A DNA stretch of 31,252 nucleotides from CAYOWK01 sp964407665 (GCA_964407665.1 CAYOWK010000045.1:1-31252); one strand, 5' to 3'; shown: positions 1-8,751, numbered from the stretch's first letter. Made by a program: numbers and translations. The notes: generated by a model not told the origin, from the sequence alone.

Positions 1-167
1 ATGGCGGGATGGACGAGCCGGAACTCAAGATCATCGACGTGTTCATCTGCAAGCTCCGCAAGAAGCTGGCGCAGGCGACGGGCGGCGACCACTTTATCGA
101 GACGGTATGGGGGCGCGGCTACGTATTGCGGGACCCCGATCCAAGGGTTGCAGAACAAGCGGCTTAG
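1..167 (+). CDS. ctrA: Cell-cycle response regulator CtrA, C-terminal fragment
   Basis: Only the last 54 or so codons are inside the window. They are read in the frame whose first complete codon begins at base 3 and end at TAG 165-167. The peptide contains DEPELKIIDVFICKLRKKL and then IETVWGRGYVLRDP, the near-invariant recognition helix and wing of the CtrA OmpR/PhoB-type winged-helix domain. CtrA is the master cell-cycle response regulator of alphaproteobacteria and is phosphorylated through CckA and ChpT. The receiver domain lies outside the window, so its phosphorylation site cannot be checked. A strong intrinsic terminator follows about 25 bases after the stop. An ATG at base 1 opens a different frame that is only a shadow of this gene. 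Confidence 0.95.
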   Translation, partial: GGMDEPELKIIDVFICKLRKKLAQATGGDHFIETVWGRGYVLRDPDPRVAEQAA

Positions 168-192
168 TTTGCAGCTGCTGGGCAGGTTCGAG

Positions 193-224
193 AGGGCGGA
201 GCGCTGGCTCCGCCCTTTGCTTTT
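193..224 (+). terminator. Intrinsic terminator of ctrA
   Basis: A perfect 10-bp stem (193-202 with 207-216, sequence agggcggagc/gctccgccct) closes a 4-nt loop and is followed by ttgctttt. It sits 25 bases after the ctrA stop. The T-rich side faces the plus direction only, so it ends ctrA and not the converging gene on the other strand. Confidence 0.88.
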
Positions 225-247
225 GTGGCCTGTGCTTTTGTGGGCCC

Positions 248-745
248 TCAGTTCAGGCGTGCGGATCGGCTGTGGCCGTGCGGATGGTCGGTGGGGGTGA
301 TCGAAAGGAGGGCGGCGTGGCCGTAGCCTTTCGAGTAGTCGATCAGGGACAGCTTTTCGGGACGCAGGCGGACCACGCATGTCCGGGCCGTTGCGGCGGA
401 CGTCAGCCGCGCGAGCTCCTCGCCAAACTTTGCGGTCATCAGGTTGTTGACGGTGAGCAACTCCGCGGTGTCGGAGACAAAGCTGGCGCGCGCCGCGATG
501 GACAGGCCGCAGATCTCCTTCCAGTTGCGGTAGGGCGCACTGATGGCGGCCGAGACGCGTGGCTCGTGCGCGATGTTGACGGCCTTCTGGCTGGTGGGGC
601 TCGCCCCGAAATAGATGTCCAGCCCGTTGCTGACGAAGCTTGCAGTGGTCGCCTGTGGCCAGCCGTCGGGCCGGATGGTTGCAACAACCAGGTCCACCGC
701 ACCCTCCAGAATCCGTTCGATCAGGTCTCGCTGGTCCGGGGACAT
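248..745 (-). CDS. Pyridoxamine 5'-phosphate oxidase-like FMN-binding split-barrel protein
   Basis: The 165-residue product has the look of the PNPOx-like split barrel. It opens with a helix, then VDLVVATIRPDGWPQATT (the usual 'lvTvrpdGrP' first strands), a strand LDIYFGASPTSQKAVNI, and a conserved VSAAISAPY strand. These small proteins bind FMN, F420 or heme and often act as reductases or oxidases on unknown substrates; the substrate cannot be told from sequence. An in-frame ATG at 757 and longer starts exist, but GGAGG lies 5 bases upstream of the ATG at 745, which I take as the start. The gene converges on ctrA and is divergent from the DUF1003 gene. Confidence 0.82.
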   Translation of the reverse strand: MSPDQRDLIERILEGAVDLVVATIRPDGWPQATTASFVSNGLDIYFGASPTSQKAVNIAHEPRVSAAISAPYRNWKEICGLSIAARASFVSDTAELLTVNNLMTAKFGEELARLTSAATARTCVVRLRPEKLSLIDYSKGYGHAALLSITPTDHPHGHSRSARLN

Positions 746-892
746 GGCGGCCTCCATGCTAGAAGCGTCAGTGTCGCCTCGAGCCAGCGGCCTGCGCCTG
801 ACGCGGATCAATCGGACTGCGGGCGCGTGGCGTGGTTATATCCGGGCTGATACTCTCGCTGACGCAGCGGGCCGGACTGCGCAGGGGCGACC

Positions 893-1444
893 ATGATCGA
901 TATCCGCGAACAGCTGTCCCAGGACCTTCTCAACAGCCGCTATGGCGACCTGAACCCGCACAAGAAGAGCGTGATCGACCTGATTGCGGACCAGCGGCCC
1001 AGCGCGGTCGCCCCGGCCCTGTCGGATCAGCGAACCCGGTGGGACAGGCTGGCTGACGCCGTGGCGAAGGTCGGCGGCTCGTGGCGCTTCATCATGGGCT
1101 TCGGCGTAGTTCTTGTGCTGTGGGTGAGCTCGAACGTGTTTCTGGCCGTGTGGGGCAAGGCGTTCGATCCCTACCCGTTCATCTTCCTCAACCTGCTGCT
1201 GTCGATGCTGGCCGCCATCCAGGCCCCGGTCATCATGATGAGCCAGAACCGGCAAGCCGCCGTGGACCGGGCCGCAGCGGAGCACGACTATATCGTCAAC
1301 CTGCGGGCCGAGCTGGAGATCATGCTGCTGCACGACAAGCTCGACGCGCTGCGCGAAGGCGACGTGATGGGCGGCATGGATGCGCTGAGCCGTCAGATTG
1401 CGGCGCTGGACGCGAAGGTGGACCGGCTGGCGCGATCAGGCTGA
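893..1444 (+). CDS. DUF1003 family membrane protein
   Basis: The 183-residue product matches the DUF1003 layout. A soluble N-terminus of about 60 residues ends in RTRWDRLADAVAKVGGSW. Two transmembrane helices follow (about residues 64-86 and 93-115, the second rich in LNLLLSMLAAIQAPVIMMSQNRQ). The C-terminal half is a charged coiled coil (ELEIMLLHDKLDALREG to DALSRQIAALDAKVDRL). The motif 'aP.ImMSqNRqa..DR' is the family signature. The molecular role is not established. The start is the ATG preceded by GCAGGGGCG. The stop lies one base from the stop of the converging ktrB gene. Confidence 0.88.
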   Translation: MIDIREQLSQDLLNSRYGDLNPHKKSVIDLIADQRPSAVAPALSDQRTRWDRLADAVAKVGGSWRFIMGFGVVLVLWVSSNVFLAVWGKAFDPYPFIFLNLLLSMLAAIQAPVIMMSQNRQAAVDRAAAEHDYIVNLRAELEIMLLHDKLDALREGDVMGGMDALSRQIAALDAKVDRLARSG

Positions 1445-1451
1445 GTCAGCC
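1439..1451. other. Palindrome holding two convergent stop codons
   Basis: The 13-base sequence ggctgagtcagcc is a perfect palindrome around G1445. TGA of the DUF1003 gene (1442-1444) and TGA of ktrB (read from 1448-1446) are mirror halves of it. It is short and lacks a T-tract, so it is at most a weak bidirectional transcription barrier. Confidence 0.5.
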
Positions 1452-2801
1452 GAGCAGGACTTCGCCGGCCGGATACTTCACGCGCGGCTGGACGCGGGTG
1501 GCGAGGAAGAAGCCGAGCGTGAGCGGACCCACCCGGCCGATGAACATGATCGCGATCATCACGAGGCGCCCGAACGTATCGAGTTCCGGGGTGGCGCCGC
1601 GCGACATCCCGACGGTTGCGAACGCCGACGTGACCTCGAAGGCGATGTCGAGGAACGGACCGTCATAGGTCAGCATGACCAGGAAAATACCGGCGATGAT
1701 GATCAGCATGCTCATCATTGTGAGGGCGAGAACCTTCAGCACTTCATCCGGCCCGAGACGGCGGCCGAACAGGTTGAGGTGGGAGCCGGGGCGGAAGAAG
1801 GTCAGCGTCGCCGCCATCAGGACAATGAAGGTCGTGACCTTGATGCCGCCTGCGGTGGAGGTCGCGCCGCCGCCGATCCACATCAGCGACATCATGAACA
1901 GAGCGGTCGACTCGTTGAGACCCGCCAGGTCGATGGAGTTGAACCCGGCGGTGCGGGTCATGGCGGACTGGAACCAGCTGGCCTCGATCTTCTCGATGAC
2001 CGGGCGGCCGCCCAGCGTCGCCGGGTTGGTCCATTCGAGGCCGGCGATCATCACAGTTCCGGCCAGCAGGAGCCCGACCGTTCCGGCGAGCATGATCTTC
2101 GAGTGCAGGCTGAGCCGCTTCCAGCCACGGGTCTGCCAGAGGTCGGCAATGACGCTGTAGCCAAGGCCTCCGACGATCACCAGTGCGGGGATCGTGAAGC
2201 TGATCAATGGATCGCCCGCCCAGCGCGACAGGCTGTCCGGCAGAAGCCCGAAGCCGGCGTTGTTGAAAGCAGAGACCGAATGAAACAGCGCAAACCAGGC
2301 GCCCTTTGCGGCGCCGAATTCCGGAACGAACACGAACGCCAGCAGGATGGCGCCGGCCAGTTCGCAGGCCACCACGACACGGAATATCACGCGGACCAGA
2401 CGCGTCACGTCAGTCAGCGAGGTCTGTCTGAGATCCTCTTTCAGGAGATGTCGCTGGGGCAGTCCGACCGGCAGCCCCAGCAGCGAGAGCACCAGGACGG
2501 CGAACGTCATCAGGCCGAGCCCGCCCAGCTGGATCAGGATCATGATCACGGCCTGGCCGAACATCGTGAAGGCCGTCCCGGTGTCGACCACGGCCAGTCC
2601 AGTAACGGTGACGGCCGACGTCGCGGTGAAGAAGCAGTCCATCCATGTGAGATCATTGCCCGAGGCGAGCGGCGTTCGGAGAAGGATCGTGCCGAGGGCG
2701 ATAAAGCCTGCGTAGATCAGAAGGAGGACGGCGGGCGGCGCGATTGCGATGCGCCGGCCATGCCGCGCACGCGGCTTCGCCCTGCCCCCGTTCTGGATCA
2801 A
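1446..2801 (-). CDS. ktrB: Potassium uptake channel subunit KtrB/TrkH
   Basis: The 451-residue integral membrane protein is the ion-conducting subunit of a Ktr-type K+ uptake system. All four pore loops with the filter glycine are visible: TSAVTVTG (about 61-68), SVSAFNNAGFG (about 175-185), TRTAGFN (about 282-288) and TSAFATVG (about 391-398). The stretch MWIGGGATSTAGGIK (about 307-321) corresponds to the intramembrane gating region. The length suits KtrB better than the longer TrkH. The start codon is TTG (2801-2799), overlapping the TGA of ktrA by four bases (TTGA). No suitable ATG exists before the first membrane helix, so translation is probably coupled to ktrA. The product should work with the upstream RCK protein. 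Confidence 0.93.
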   Translation of the reverse strand: MIQNGGRAKPRARHGRRIAIAPPAVLLLIYAGFIALGTILLRTPLASGNDLTWMDCFFTATSAVTVTGLAVVDTGTAFTMFGQAVIMILIQLGGLGLMTFAVLVLSLLGLPVGLPQRHLLKEDLRQTSLTDVTRLVRVIFRVVVACELAGAILLAFVFVPEFGAAKGAWFALFHSVSAFNNAGFGLLPDSLSRWAGDPLISFTIPALVIVGGLGYSVIADLWQTRGWKRLSLHSKIMLAGTVGLLLAGTVMIAGLEWTNPATLGGRPVIEKIEASWFQSAMTRTAGFNSIDLAGLNESTALFMMSLMWIGGGATSTAGGIKVTTFIVLMAATLTFFRPGSHLNLFGRRLGPDEVLKVLALTMMSMLIIIAGIFLVMLTYDGPFLDIAFEVTSAFATVGMSRGATPELDTFGRLVMIAIMFIGRVGPLTLGFFLATRVQPRVKYPAGEVLLG

Positions 2802-3454
2802 AGGCTGTCACCGAACTGGCGAAGGTCGGCGCGCTGGCCCAGCAGCAGCAGCTGGTCGCCCGAGCGCACCACAACGTCGTCGGACGCGCCTTCGACATAG
2901 TCGCAGGCGCGCATCATGCCGAGGCAGCGGATGTTATGCTTCTGGCTGAGCCGGAAGTCCCCGAGCGGCTGGCCGTCATAGCTCGGCGGTACGCCGATCT
3001 GGACCACGAAGTACCCGTTGCCGAGGCTGACATAGTCCCGCACCAGCGGGTTGTGCAGCATCTGGGCGATGTGCTGGCCCATCTCCTGCTCCGGCAGGAC
3101 GACGCGGTCGACGCCCAGCTTGGTGAGAATGCGGTGCTGGGTCTTGTTGAGAGCCTTGGACCAGATCGTCTTCACGCCCAGAAGGCGGAGGTTCATCACG
3201 CAGAGGATGTTGGATTCGAAATCCTCGCCGATCGACACCAGCGCCGTGTCGTAGCTTCCGACGCCGGCTTCGCGCAGCGCTTCCTCGTCGCGGCAATCGG
3301 CAATCAGCGCCTCGCTCAGGGTGCTGGCGAGCCGATTCACGGATTTCTCGTCCTTGTCGATCCCGAGCACATGATCGCCCAAACGCGCGAGCTCGACAGC
3401 GACTGTGCCGCCGAATGCGCCAAGGCCGATAGCAACGAAATTACGTGGTTTCAT
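2798..3454 (-). CDS. ktrA: RCK regulatory subunit KtrA/TrkA
   Basis: The 218-residue cytosolic protein has an RCK_N Rossmann fold followed by an RCK_C domain. The nucleotide-binding glycine motif is GLGAFGG (residues 10-16), and the acidic residue ending strand two is in GIDKDE. The C-terminal half (about 135-218, FRLSQKHNIRCLGMMR to GDQLLLLGQ) is the ligand-gated RCK_C part. In Ktr systems an octameric ring of this subunit binds ATP/ADP or NAD(H) and gates KtrB. The gene overlaps ktrB by four bases and follows the DUF4112 gene by 59 bases on the same strand. No strong Shine-Dalgarno sequence is seen before its ATG. Confidence 0.94.
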   Translation of the reverse strand: MKPRNFVAIGLGAFGGTVAVELARLGDHVLGIDKDEKSVNRLASTLSEALIADCRDEEALREAGVGSYDTALVSIGEDFESNILCVMNLRLLGVKTIWSKALNKTQHRILTKLGVDRVVLPEQEMGQHIAQMLHNPLVRDYVSLGNGYFVVQIGVPPSYDGQPLGDFRLSQKHNIRCLGMMRACDYVEGASDDVVVRSGDQLLLLGQRADLRQFGDSL

Positions 3455-3513
3455 GGCATGATGGGTGTCGGAAGGACGCCCGTTTGTCGAGTCCGCCTAC
3501 GGGATGTGCGGGT

Positions 3514-3900
3514 TCAGGCGGCGCGCAGCTGCTGGGTTTCGCGGTTCACTTCGCGAAGCTGGGTGGCGCGGCGCTCAAGGTCCGAGATCAGCAGGCGGAT
3601 ATTGCGGCTGTTGGACTTGAACGCGAAGTCGAACAGATCCCCAACGAGCGGGATCGCGCCGATGGTGAAGTCGATGCCCCAGTTCATGAGCATGCGGACC
3701 ATGGTCCAGCGCTGGGCGCCAAGCCGGCGGGCTTCGAAGATCAGGTAGAGACCGAGTGCGCCCGTGATGAGGTCGCCAACCCCGGGGACGAGGCCGATCA
3801 GGCCGTCATAGCCGAACTTCACGCCCATGATCGAGAACTGGCGGTCGAGCCTGGCCTCGAGCTGCTTGAGTCTCGCCACACCGTCACATTTGGATCGCAT
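3514..3900 (-). CDS. DUF4112 family membrane protein
   Basis: The 128-residue product shows the DUF4112 pattern. There is a short charged N-terminus, then GLIGLVPGVGDLITGALGLYLIFEARRLG and, after a spacer, NWGIDFTIGAIPLVGDLFDFAFKSN, so the motif G.iPgvGDl is present twice in membrane-associated segments. The C-terminus (about 100-128) is a charged amphipathic helix. No function is established for the family. The start ATG has GGAAG five bases upstream. It precedes ktrA in the same direction and may be co-transcribed with it; whether it takes part in potassium uptake is a guess. Confidence 0.86.
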   Translation of the reverse strand: MRSKCDGVARLKQLEARLDRQFSIMGVKFGYDGLIGLVPGVGDLITGALGLYLIFEARRLGAQRWTMVRMLMNWGIDFTIGAIPLVGDLFDFAFKSNSRNIRLLISDLERRATQLREVNRETQQLRAA

Positions 3901-4236
3901 AACTGCTTCCGTGTTCCAGCTCGCTGCTTCTGCAGCATTCCGACTTTAACGGCGATCCTTAAAGAAAGTTCACACGGTCGCCACGTGGAGGCGGGGCAGT
4001 TAGACGCTTTCCGCGCAGCCAACAAGCATTGACGCCGCCGTTTTCAGCGTTGGCCGACAGCCCGGTAAGCAGGCAGGCGAGTGCGGATTCCCCTGTGGGC
4101 CGACACCGGGCGACGCTCGCAAAACATTGAAAATCAACGAGGTGGCAGGTCGGGACCGGGTCCCGGATTGTGCCTGACCTGTTCTGACAGGACGGGAGTG
4201 GGCGAACCTGTCGCAGGCCCGCCCACCCCGGGGTCG
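3901..4236. other. Intergenic region with nested inverted repeats
   Basis: No gene is seen in these 336 bases. The left part should hold the promoter of the DUF4112 gene on the minus strand, but I cannot place it. At 4146-4181 an outer repeat (caggtc/gacctg) encloses a 6-bp hairpin (cgggac/gtcccg). At 4198-4226 gtgggcg pairs with cgcccac over a 15-nt loop, 11 bases beyond the stop of the DUF3089 gene. The latter may end that gene's transcript, although no T-tract follows. Confidence 0.5.
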
Positions 4237-5460
4237 TCAGTTGGCCTTCGCCTTGTAGGTCTTCGCCTGCGCCTTCACGATGCGGACCAGGTCGCCCATC
4301 GAGTGGTCGACGTCGATGAGGTGGAGGCCCCAGTTGCCGTCCGGCCCGGTCGGGCGCTGGACTTCACCTTTCACTTCGTCGGTGCGGGGGTCGGCGGGAT
4401 CGGCGTTGACGCTCATTTCGAGGTAGCTGAAGTCGCCCTTCGAAACGCACGTCGTGGTGACGAGGCCCGGCGTCTTCACGAAGCGGGTGGAGATCGCCTT
4501 GGACGGGTTGGTCCACGGCGGCGTCTGGCCGCCCGAGCCGTTCAGGAAGCCCTGCGTGAGGAAGTAGCTGTCCGGCTCGCCCTTGCCCGTCGCGAGGTTC
4601 GCGGGGTTGTTGCAGGCGGCCTTCATGCCATTACGGCCCTTGCCGAAGTTGGAGGTCGGCGCCGGACCGAAGGTGTCGCGGAAGCTGGAATAGGTGATGA
4701 CGCAGCCGGTCTGGTTGTCAGCGCGGCAGAGCGGGATCGACTTGAAGGTGCCGCCCGTGTCCTTGCCTTCCGGCACCAGAACCGTGGAGCCGAGGATGAC
4801 GCCCGAGATGAATTGCTTCTCGACCGGCTTGCCCTCGATCTCGGCGGCGATCAGTCGGGAGATGAGGCCCGCGCCCTGGCTGTGGCCGATGAGGACGACG
4901 CCGCGGCCCTTGTTCTCGTTGGCCATGTACCAGTTCCAGGCGTCGACGACGTCCTGGTAGCCGCCGACTGCGCCAGTCGGGCGATCACCCGGAGGCGGGG
5001 CGCCGCCGGAGGCGACGCGCAGCGCGGTCAGAGTGAACTGGCGATAGAGCGGCGCGAAGGTGCGGCAGGTGGAGCCGAAGCGGGCGAACTGAAGCTGGAC
5101 GTCGTCGATCTCCATCTTGTCCGGCGACCAGTCGGACAGCCAGGTCGGGTCAAGCGAGACGGTGGGATAGACGAAGAAGCAGTCGATCTCCGGCTTCGCC
5201 GCGGCCTTGTAGGCTTCCTTCTTGAGGGAGCCGTTGGCGCCGACGATGGTGGCGTCGAGGTTGGTCTTGCAGTGGTCGGTCGCGAGGCCGGGCTTGCAGA
5301 GCCAGAGGGCGGGATTGGAATAGTCGGCGCGCGCGACCATGGCGTCGGGCAGCGGCATTGCGGCGGCGGCCTGCGGCGCAGTGGCTGGAGCCTTGTCCGG
5401 CGTGGAGCATGAAGCCATGGCGGTCAGCGCAAGCGCCGCCGCCAGTGTACGAATGATCAT
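4237..5460 (-). CDS. DUF3089 alpha/beta-hydrolase-like lipoprotein
   Basis: The 407-residue product begins with a lipoprotein signal peptide ending in TAMASC (Cys18), so it should be exported and lipid-anchored. The DUF3089 family hallmarks are present: the early strand DCFFVYPTVS, then FARFGSTCRTFAPLYRQ, and the nucleophile elbow VVLIGHSQGAG with Ser near residue 194. A C-terminal HLIDVDHSMGDL supplies a plausible catalytic His. This is the fold of lipases and esterases; the substrate is unknown. GAGGGAGGG lies just upstream of the ATG at 5460, which I chose over an in-frame start 21 bases further out. Several cysteines suggest disulfides in the periplasm. Confidence 0.88.
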   Translation of the reverse strand: MIIRTLAAALALTAMASCSTPDKAPATAPQAAAAMPLPDAMVARADYSNPALWLCKPGLATDHCKTNLDATIVGANGSLKKEAYKAAAKPEIDCFFVYPTVSLDPTWLSDWSPDKMEIDDVQLQFARFGSTCRTFAPLYRQFTLTALRVASGGAPPPGDRPTGAVGGYQDVVDAWNWYMANENKGRGVVLIGHSQGAGLISRLIAAEIEGKPVEKQFISGVILGSTVLVPEGKDTGGTFKSIPLCRADNQTGCVITYSSFRDTFGPAPTSNFGKGRNGMKAACNNPANLATGKGEPDSYFLTQGFLNGSGGQTPPWTNPSKAISTRFVKTPGLVTTTCVSKGDFSYLEMSVNADPADPRTDEVKGEVQRPTGPDGNWGLHLIDVDHSMGDLVRIVKAQAKTYKAKAN

Positions 5461-5607
5461 TGATCCCTCCCTCTGGATCACGGACTGGCGCGTTGGCCGA
5501 CCGTTTCGTGGCGCATGTAGCGGACCTTTCGACGCTGCGGCAAGTCACGTGTGGAGGAACGGAAGCCCTGTCCGGGGGGCAACAACCGGAACCGTCAGCT
5601 CGATTGT

Positions 5608-5717
5608 TGTCATTCCGGGCAAGGACCAAAGGTCCGCCGACCCGGAATCCAGAACAGCCGTTGAGCAAGGACGGACTCTGGATTCCGGATAGCCGCTGCG
5701 CGGCTTCCGGAATGACA
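5608..5717. repeat. Double-hairpin palindromic repeat, copy A
   Basis: The outer ends tgtcattccgg (5608-5618) and ccggaatgaca (5707-5717) are perfect inverted repeats. Each half also folds alone. In the left half attccggg pairs with cccggaat (5612-5619/5641-5648) and is capped by ggacc/ggtcc. In the right half ttccgga pairs with tccggaa, capped by agccgc/gcggct. The inner arms cggaatccaga and tctggattccg also pair with each other. Copy B at 7333-7443 has the same length and plan with different cap sequences. It fills the gap between two lipoprotein genes. Such paired palindromes are typical of dispersed REP/MITE-like intergenic elements. Confidence 0.8.
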
Positions 5718-5743
5718 GCAGCTCAGTAGGAGGGTCGGTAAGT

Positions 5744-6877
5744 CTACCGCGCCAGATCGCAGCCCTCGGGGGCGTTGACGGGGTTGCAGCGCGCCTCAAC
5801 GCCGCCGGGGATCCCGGCGGTATAGCCGGTGCCGAAGCGCTCGTCGGCCCAGAGGTAGTCGGTGGAGATATATTGCGCGCCGGAGGCCAGCGCGGCCTCG
5901 TAGCGGGACTTGTCGCCGGTGCGGGCTTCGCGGGTGTCGGCGTCGGCGCGGGTGCGGACGAGCCAGCCCTCGCGCACGCGCTGCTGGATGTCGGCCAGCT
6001 GTGCGACCGGATCGTTCATGACGGCGAAGGCGGCTTCGGGGGCGTCCGGGGTCTTGTCGGCGTGGACAAAGGCCAGCCGGCCCTGCAGCGAGGGATGGCC
6101 CTCAGCATATGGCGCCCAGCGTTCCGGGGCGTCGTCGAGGGCGAAGATGATCTTGCCGCGCGAGGCCTCGAGGCTGGGCCAGCCGCCGGCCAGCGCGCCT
6201 TCGCGCAGGGTGGCTGCGGTTCCGCGCACATCGTCCGGCGTCACGAGGCGTTCGCGCGGGAAGACGGACAGGATCTCGGCGTCCATCTGGTCGAGCGCCT
6301 CACGGCCGAAGGGCTGGACGGGCGTCGCGCCTTCCCACGAAATGCCCGAGTGCTTGGGATTGACCGTGATGAGGATCGGCGCGTGATCGGGGTGCGCATC
6401 CGACCATGCCTTGACCTGGCTGAGGCATCCGGTGAACAGATGGCAGCTGGAGCGATAGTCGATGTCCGACGCATGCAGGACCTTGAGGCCAGGCTTGGTG
6501 AGGTCCGACAGGTCGTAGGGTTCCAGCTGGACGCCCTGCTGCGCCAGGATCTTCGGGGCCATCGGATCGGCCAGCGCACCCGGCTGCGGGTCGTAATAGG
6601 GGTCGATCTCGAGCTGGCGGGCGCCCTTGTCGAGCTGTTCGGCGATGGGGCGGTGGGCGTAGTCCAGCGTCAGCGCGGCTTCGGCGTTGCGCGACTTGAT
6701 CAGCTCCATCACGGGTCCGGGGATCGCCAGCTTGTAGGAGTTGTGCGTGCCGATGGCCTGGATCTGGTTGAGCGTGACCGCAGGCGTGGGCGGCGCGACG
6801 GGCGCCTCGGCCTGTTCGGCGGCGGGCGAGCACGCGGCGAGCGCCAGGCCCGTGATCGCGATGAGTGTGCGTTGCAT
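5744..6877 (-). CDS. Ca2+-dependent phosphatidylinositol-specific phospholipase C-like lipoprotein
   Basis: The 377-residue product has a lipobox LAAC (Cys16), so it is probably an outer-membrane or periplasmic lipoprotein. The mature part is a PLC-like TIM barrel of the bacterial Ca2+-dependent PI-PLC family. It has IQAIGTHNSYK with the first catalytic His at 45, ARQLEIDPYYD with likely metal ligands Glu90 and Asp92, and VLHASDIDYRSSC with the second His at 135. Further signs are ILITVNPKH and, near the C-terminus, AQYISTDYLW. The expected chemistry is cleavage of a phosphodiester-linked headgroup; the natural substrate is unknown. GGGAGG sits six bases before the ATG. The VOC gene lies 47 bases upstream on the same strand and may share a transcript. 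Confidence 0.86.
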   Translation of the reverse strand: MQRTLIAITGLALAACSPAAEQAEAPVAPPTPAVTLNQIQAIGTHNSYKLAIPGPVMELIKSRNAEAALTLDYAHRPIAEQLDKGARQLEIDPYYDPQPGALADPMAPKILAQQGVQLEPYDLSDLTKPGLKVLHASDIDYRSSCHLFTGCLSQVKAWSDAHPDHAPILITVNPKHSGISWEGATPVQPFGREALDQMDAEILSVFPRERLVTPDDVRGTAATLREGALAGGWPSLEASRGKIIFALDDAPERWAPYAEGHPSLQGRLAFVHADKTPDAPEAAFAVMNDPVAQLADIQQRVREGWLVRTRADADTREARTGDKSRYEAALASGAQYISTDYLWADERFGTGYTAGIPGGVEARCNPVNAPEGCDLAR

Positions 6878-6924
6878 GTCTCGCCTCCCTTGTCGTTTGC
6901 CTACAGGGCTAGCGGCGTTGTTCG

Positions 6925-7317
6925 TCAGTTAAATGACAACTGCCACGAGACGCCGAAGCGGTCCTTCAGCCATGTGAACTTCTTCGCGAAGGGATAGGCC
7001 GCCAGCGGCATCATCACCTGCCCCATGTGGGCGAGCGCGGCATAGGCGGCGTCGAGCTCGGCCTCGCTGGCGCACTCCACGAACAGCGAGATCGAGGGCG
7101 TAAAGGTGAAGGCGTGCGGGACCACGCTGTCGAGCGCGCGATAGGGGTGTCCGGCCAGCGTGAATTGGATCACCGCCGCCTCGCCTTCCCGCCCCGGACC
7201 TTCGGGACCGTAGTGCCTCACTTCGTCGATCTGCGAGTTGGGGAAGAGCGAGACGTAGAGGCTGACGGCTTCCTCGGCGTAGCCTTCGTACATCAGGAAT
7301 GGGGTGATGGTGGTCAT
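6925..7317 (-). CDS. PhnB-like VOC family protein
   Basis: The 130-residue product has the PhnB/3-demethylubiquinone methyltransferase-like VOC fold. The N-terminus TITPFLMYEGYAEEAVSLYVSLFP is the usual 'pfL.F.g.AeeAi.fY.s.Fp' opening. It continues with VIQFTLAGHPYRALDS, SISLFVEC and a C-terminal DRFGVSWQLSF. Family members bind a metal or small ligand, but most have no known reaction; despite the family name no methyltransferase activity is implied. GGGAG lies seven bases before the ATG. The upstream gap to the thiolase gene is almost wholly filled by repeat copy B, so the promoter or leader of this gene must include or abut that element. Confidence 0.88.
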   Translation of the reverse strand: MTTITPFLMYEGYAEEAVSLYVSLFPNSQIDEVRHYGPEGPGREGEAAVIQFTLAGHPYRALDSVVPHAFTFTPSISLFVECASEAELDAAYAALAHMGQVMMPLAAYPFAKKFTWLKDRFGVSWQLSFN

Positions 7318-7332
7318 GATGCACTCCCGCTG

Positions 7333-7443
7333 CCGTCATCCCGGACAGCCCTGAAAGGGCTGATCCGGGATCCGGGTTCAAACACCGCAGCCCGCCGCCG
7401 GATCCCGCATCTGCCCGGCTTCGCCGCTTGTGCGGGATGACGG
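7333..7443. repeat. Double-hairpin palindromic repeat, copy B
   Basis: The perfect outer repeat is ccgtcatcccg (7333-7343) with cgggatgacgg (7433-7443). The left half forms atcccgga/tccgggat capped by agccct/agggct. The right half forms atcccgca/tgcgggat capped by cggc/gccg. The architecture and length (111 bp) equal copy A at 5608-5717, and the gtcat/atgac ends are shared, while the caps differ yet stay paired. It begins 16 bases upstream of the VOC start codon and ends 13 bases from the thiolase stop, so it could act as a thiolase terminator or be part of the VOC leader. Confidence 0.8.
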
Positions 7444-7456
7444 TTGTGGATGCCTG

Positions 7457-8662
<1,206 letters not shown>

Positions 8663-8726
8663 CGTGTAGTCTCCCGAGATGTGTTTTGCCCGTCATAAGC
8701 CGGAGCGGCGCAAACGCAAAACGGTT

Positions 8727-8751
8727 CGCGCGCCAGACTGGCTGGCGCGCG
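8727..8751 (-). terminator. Terminator of the che operon
   Basis: A perfect 10-bp stem (8727-8736 with 8742-8751, cgcgcgccag/ctggcgcgcg) closes a 5-nt loop about 35 bases past the cheR stop. On the minus strand it is followed by aaccgttttgcgtttg, a T-rich tail. It separates the che operon from the thiolase gene downstream. Confidence 0.78.

Noticed and set aside
1398..2900. Open frame of 500 codons on the plus strand opposite ktrB
   Set aside because: The composition is rich in His, Arg, Gln, Glu and Asp with no recognisable motif. The opposite strand encodes all four KtrB pore loops.
3947..3963. Possible CtrA box, two TTAA halves upstream of the DUF4112 gene
   Set aside because: The halves are nine bases apart, whereas the CtrA consensus has seven, and the flanking bases do not match.
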